The position numbers and the translations under genes were made by a program. Shown piece after piece: positions 59,940 to 64,000 of a DNA stretch of 64,000 nt; positions within the stretch are counted from its first letter, which is position 1; every line of letters starts with the position of its first letter. Below the pieces are notes generated by a model. That model had not been told where the DNA came from. It saw only the letters and a list, made by a program, of their open reading frames with translations, and searched no databases. The stretch lies in NCBI RefSeq assembly GCF_009870125.1, contig NC_046681.1, positions 25,318,001-25,382,000 on the forward strand. The letters are read 5' to 3'. The DNA is from Drosophila pseudoobscura. Taxonomy: Eukaryota; Arthropoda; Insecta; Diptera; Drosophilidae.

Positions 59940-62544
59940 TCCTCTCTCCGCCCCACACACACAATATAGTAGTACTACACGGAGTATACGCGTATGAATA
60001 TGGCAAATCTTTCTTTCCGCTTTTTTGCTACCGTATCGTAAACCCCCATATAATATCATAAAAAGAATCGCCAAATGAAATCACAATTTGTTTGGGTTTC
60101 GTTTTCAGTCAGTCGTCAGTCAGTCAATCAGTCAATCAGCTCTGACTTATGCCCTGAGATATAAACAGGTGTCATCCAGGCAGTCATCGTCATCGTCCTC
60201 GTCGTCGCTGTTCGAATGAAGCTCTCGACGAATTTTTGATTGACAATCGGATTTCGATGTCGCGTTTTGGTGGAGAAGGTTTTTTGCCGGCCAGTCTCGT
60301 TTTTTCATTATGATATTATGGTTTATGACTGAACAGGAAATGTGGCTTCTAATTTATAGTTTATATTTTCTGTTCGCTTGCTCGTGTTTACTGTTCCATT
60401 GATAAACCTACCGGCCCCACACAACTTGAGGCAGGACTGGTAAGATCTATTTAAGGGGAAGCATGGAATGCGAAATGGGTTGAGGAATCATTGTGATAGG
60501 AGAAAGGGATAAAAGATGGATAGAAGGAGGTAATAAAGGCAAAAAAGAATATAAAGAACATATATATTTATATTTATATAGAAATAATAAGAGAAGGCTA
60601 AAGAAGAGTATTCTATAAAATGTAGCAGAAATTAAGCAACTAAATTTAAAGCAAAAAATATAGAAAAAAGAGAAAACCGCCACTGAAGAATAGTTGATGA
60701 AAAAATTAAACTTCTATTACTGCAGTTCTCTGAGAAAACTCCTTAAGGAAAGTTTAGATGGATCATCTAACAATTTATAAGAGACTTCACTTCTCTTCTC
60801 ATCAAAACACAAAAGGAGGATCTTAAGATAAAACAATATATGATTTATGGGTATAACGATAGGTAAGAAATCAAATCAATCCCCCAATCCAATATAATTT
60901 CTGCCAATTGTTGCCTCAAATATTTCCATACATCATTTATAACAATCACGAAATTTTCAACAGTCCACCAATATTATTTACCACCTCTTTTCAGTAAACC
61001 CTTTCTAAACCAAAAATAAGCTCTACAAAATCCCGGGCGCCTCCAATATAAACTCGATACACTTGAATGGTATATCAAAATAAATTGAACATCATATATA
61101 TTCGTATATACTATATACAGATACAGATAGATATGTACAAATGTCTGTGTGTGTGTGTCCCGAGGGCTTTGGCGGACAACACAACAGAATTTCTGGTTAT
61201 TACTTATATCAGAGAGCAGAGCCAATACAAATACCACACGAAAAACTATATTTTTTTGTGTGTGTTGTATTTGAAGAACTAAGCCCAAAGTAAATGACAC
61301 AATGGTAACAAGTCCGTGACAAACAGAGAGAGATATAGAGAAAGAGAAATAGAAATAGAGTACGTACGAGTACGTATAGGAGCGAGGAGTTCTATGCTAA
61401 TCCCATCATGTCAATCACATACATAAAGTATTATGCCCGAGGAAACACCAGACCTAGATGAGCCTCAAACTGAAATTTGACTTCAGTTTTCGACACGCAC
61501 GGGTGGCAGGGGGTGGACTGGACTGGTCTGGAAGGGTAAATGTCATCAGCAAACATTGATAGTTGATAGTGCCTGATAACGATCCGAAACCGAACCCAAA
61601 TCGAACCAATTTCCAACTGCAGCTAGTGGCCATTTTTAATGGCTTATCAGGGACGAGTGTGCGCTCCACAGCTGAGACCATCCCGCCCTAAAAAATACTC
61701 GTAGGTATCCTCTATCCATATCTCTGGGTGCTGTAATAATTTCAGATGTGTCATAGTAGATCGTGGTACTGCTATATAAATCTATGCTCTGGCATATAGT
61801 CTCTTCTTTTCGGGGGGGTTCTCTCTCTTTCACCTTTTCTGTGTCTCGTCTCCGTTTCGATTATTTATGTGGCGCGATATAAATTTTCTGTGCATATTGA
61901 CACATTAAATCTCAATGTGTCATGTGGCATTAGGCTGTTTTATATGCCCCAAACATGGACAATGACGATTAAATGAACAGACAATTCTAGTAGGAACTCC
62001 ACTCCTTGGTTTTAATGAGTGAGATAGACTGATTTTGTTAATGAACATCTAATGAAGGAGAGATAGAGTACAGGAGATAGATATTTTAAAGAATTTCTAT
62101 GCTTTATTTAGAAGTATATTCTAAGGAAACCATTTCTGTAAATGGCTGAATATATGAATGAACATACATATGTATGTATATATGATAATTTTGTAAAGGA
62201 AAACGTTTATATATGTACATATAATCTTTACAATTAAAGGATTATGGATGGACATATTAGTAAAAGATGTAAATTTTGTTGTGATAGATGTACCATCTTT
62301 ATAAATTCTTTAGAATAAAAAATGGGCACTGATTTCTTATAAATGCAATGTACGAATTTTGGTGCCCATTTCTTTGTCTGGCAAATATACAAATTCCTTC
62401 AAATTTCGAAAGAAAGATATCAAAGCTCTATTATCATGAAGTGTCTGGAACATACGTACGTCTGGAGAAAGTCATAAAGATATCATATCATATCAGAGGA
62501 TATTAATAACCCATTATAGTCATATATGATTTGCAATTGTTCAA

Positions 62545-62829
62545 TGATTCATTTACTTGAAAGCTTTGAATGATAATAAATCGGGAACTAGAAAAATGAT
62601 TGATGAACTTTTCATAAAAGTAGAGAGTAATTTTGGATTTCCAGTAGAACTTTGGGTACATTTAATAGGAATTCCTACTAATAAATATATAGAACAAATT
62701 GTACCTCTAACAAAAATCAAAATTTTTAAAGACCTCTTCGAAATTCCCCGAATTAAATTCCAGAAATGTTTCGAAATAAAAGCTGATGAAAAAACTGCCA
62801 TTTCTTGCCGTTTAATAATGATTGCATAG
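62545..62829 (+). other. Orphan ORF of about 94 codons in the cad intron
   Basis: Open from the stop at 62545-62547 to TAG at 62829; the first ATG is at 62596. It reads like protein (MIDELFIKVESNFGFPVELW, then TNKYIEQIVPLTKIKIFK and FEIKADEKTAISCRL). A shifted frame stays open to 63055. I do not recognise it. No splice sites or Kozak-type start are evident, so a dead insertion or retrocopy is the likeliest reading. Confidence 0.3.
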
Positions 62830-63918
62830 ATTTGATCGTAAATGTCGCTATTTAGTTTTTATTGGAAGTAATACTAATTTTTATTGGTTTATGGCCCTAT
62901 ATTGTTTTAATCAATATGCCCGCCGCAAACCCAACGGAATCGAGCTTATCTACCAATGCTTTTTGACGTTCCCCCCAGATAACGCCTGGGGACAAAAAAG
63001 AACGCTCGCTCGTAGCGCTGTAGCCACGTTTCCATATCACTCGAAATATTATTGAAGCAACAGAAAATAGAACTCGTAACCATCGGTGAGAGGAGAGCCC
63101 AGGACTTATTGACAGGGCGGGCGTTTATTTGATTTCCCCCTCACTAATCTAATCGCGAAAAACCTGCCAGAACCGAACCACCACCAGCTACAGCCAGCCA
63201 GCCAGCCATTGAAATAAAAGTACAAGGCATCAGGCCAGGCACCACCAGCCACCCCACCAAGGGGCAGAGCCAGAGGAATTGTTTTATTGCCACACCCCAA
63301 AATCAAGTGGGCCGCGCTGTGACGTACCCTGGCACATGCCTCGACAAAATAAATAGGCCCGTTCTCTAAAGAACTACAGTTATAGTTTTCTGACTAGGAA
63401 CAGCATCTAACATATGAAAAATAAATGCTAATGGAGATTTTAAATTAGAGATATGGTAGATCACAGAAACTAGTGAAACGGAACTGTTGGAGAATTGTAT
63501 ACTATCAAGTAAAAGAGATTTAAAGTTTATGGATTTGTAATGTAGATCCATATGTATGTAGAAGGACTCCTCGTCTATTATTCTCAGTTTTTTTTCGCTT
63601 TGCACTCTTTGTGTTTTCATCTTACCACTTTTGGCTTTAACCTCTAGGATGAAGCTCTGCAATTGTGTAATTTTAAGTAATCGAAACTCGACTGTATTCT
63701 TTAATTGATTTCCTTAACAGTAATCAGAAAATATTACTCAGACCAAAAGAGAGTGGGGTCCCAGACAATAATACCCAGCCAACTCTTTGAATAATAAATA
63801 AAGTAAACTTAAGTTGCCTTGTCGGCTTGACCAGGTGGATTAACCGACAACAAAAAAACGGCAACGGGCAAAGGCCATAAACGTTAATTGCATACCAACA
63901 GATTTTATGGGCTTAATG

Positions 63919-63960
63919 GATATCGTCGATATTGTCGATATCGTCGTCGATGTCGTTCGT
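63919..63960. repeat. TCGATA/TCGTCGAT cluster
   Basis: GGATATCGTCGATATTGTCG continues as ATATCGTCGTCGATGTCG, giving overlapping half-DRE words (TCGATA, ATCGTCGAT). The DRE/DREF system is reported to regulate cad, so this may belong to its promoter-proximal DNA. No perfect TATCGATA is present. Confidence 0.35.
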
Positions 63961-64000
63961 CTTGACATGCGCTCTCGGGTCATAAATCGTAAGCGTGTTC

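Larger units (their letters stand above)
51700..64000 (-). other. cad intron (right-hand part)
   Basis: Continuous non-coding DNA of more than 12 kb, where cad regulatory elements would be expected. It holds an INE-1-like copy (52345-52512), TACGTA palindromes (54531-54567), a GTTACAG/GTAACAG cluster (56085-56160), a poly(C) tract (59919), GTCAGTCAGTCAATCAGTC (60109-60140) and three orphan ORF regions listed separately. Confidence 0.55.

Noticed and set aside
62822-63055. Second frame after the 62545 ORF as a separate gene
   Set aside because: No credible start or splice site; better explained as the frameshifted tail of the same remnant, or chance.
1-64000. tRNA, rRNA and CRISPR content
   Set aside because: No complete tRNA with A-box and GGTTCGA-type B-box, no rRNA text and no spaced identical repeats were found by eye.

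Overview
The window is nuclear DNA of a Drosophila species of the Sophophora type. It holds intron-rich genes with short introns, long AT-rich and microsatellite-rich non-coding tracts, housekeeping core-promoter motifs, and several copies of a repeat resembling INE-1/DINE-1. The gene content matches the D. melanogaster 38E neighbourhood (Muller element B): glyoxylate/hydroxypyruvate-reductase-like dehydrogenases, a FAM107 protein, varicose (vari), Pomp and caudal (cad). I cannot settle the species; the repeat style would fit the obscura group, but that is a guess.

Layout. 0-2.6 kb: two tandem minus-strand D-2-hydroxyacid dehydrogenase genes, the first cut by the window edge and the second complete with four exons and a TATA+Inr promoter. 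2.6-7.6 kb: intergenic, with two INE-1-like copies and one orphan ORF. 7.6-11.2 kb: a head-to-head pair, an unrecognised minus-strand protein and a plus-strand five-exon coiled-coil protein. Just downstream lie a tiny spliced ORF and a two-way poly(A) signal. 11.8-16.8 kb: a minus-strand FAM107 gene with three coding exons. 17-34 kb: a large non-coding block with an odd G-rich island at 18.6-19.4 kb, a repeated AAACATCTG motif at 28.3-28.8 kb, and tandem and dispersed repeats at 32.3-33.7 kb. 34.5-43.0 kb: vari, a MAGUK scaffold with nine coding exons, plus a candidate second 5' exon near 37.2-38.0 kb. 43.65-44.2 kb: Pomp, convergent with vari, with its housekeeping promoter at 44.27-44.66 kb. 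46.2-47.5 kb: two small head-to-head genes, one of them spliced. 51.2-51.7 kb: the last (homeodomain) exon of cad on the minus strand. 51.7-64 kb: cad intron, with exon 1 beyond the right edge.

The genes do not form one pathway. The dehydrogenases act in glyoxylate/hydroxypyruvate metabolism, vari scaffolds septate junctions, Pomp assembles 20S proteasomes, cad patterns the posterior embryo and gut, and FAM107 proteins are linked to actin. The most unusual observations are: (1) a dispersed repeat that carries housekeeping promoter motifs, present upstream of both Pomp and vari; (2) the head-to-head microgene pair between Pomp and cad; (3) a two-way splice and start choice at the 5' end of the 7.65-8.49 kb gene; (4) the 35-codon spliced ORF after the coiled-coil gene. 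All gene models were made by eye from splice signals and reading-frame phase.
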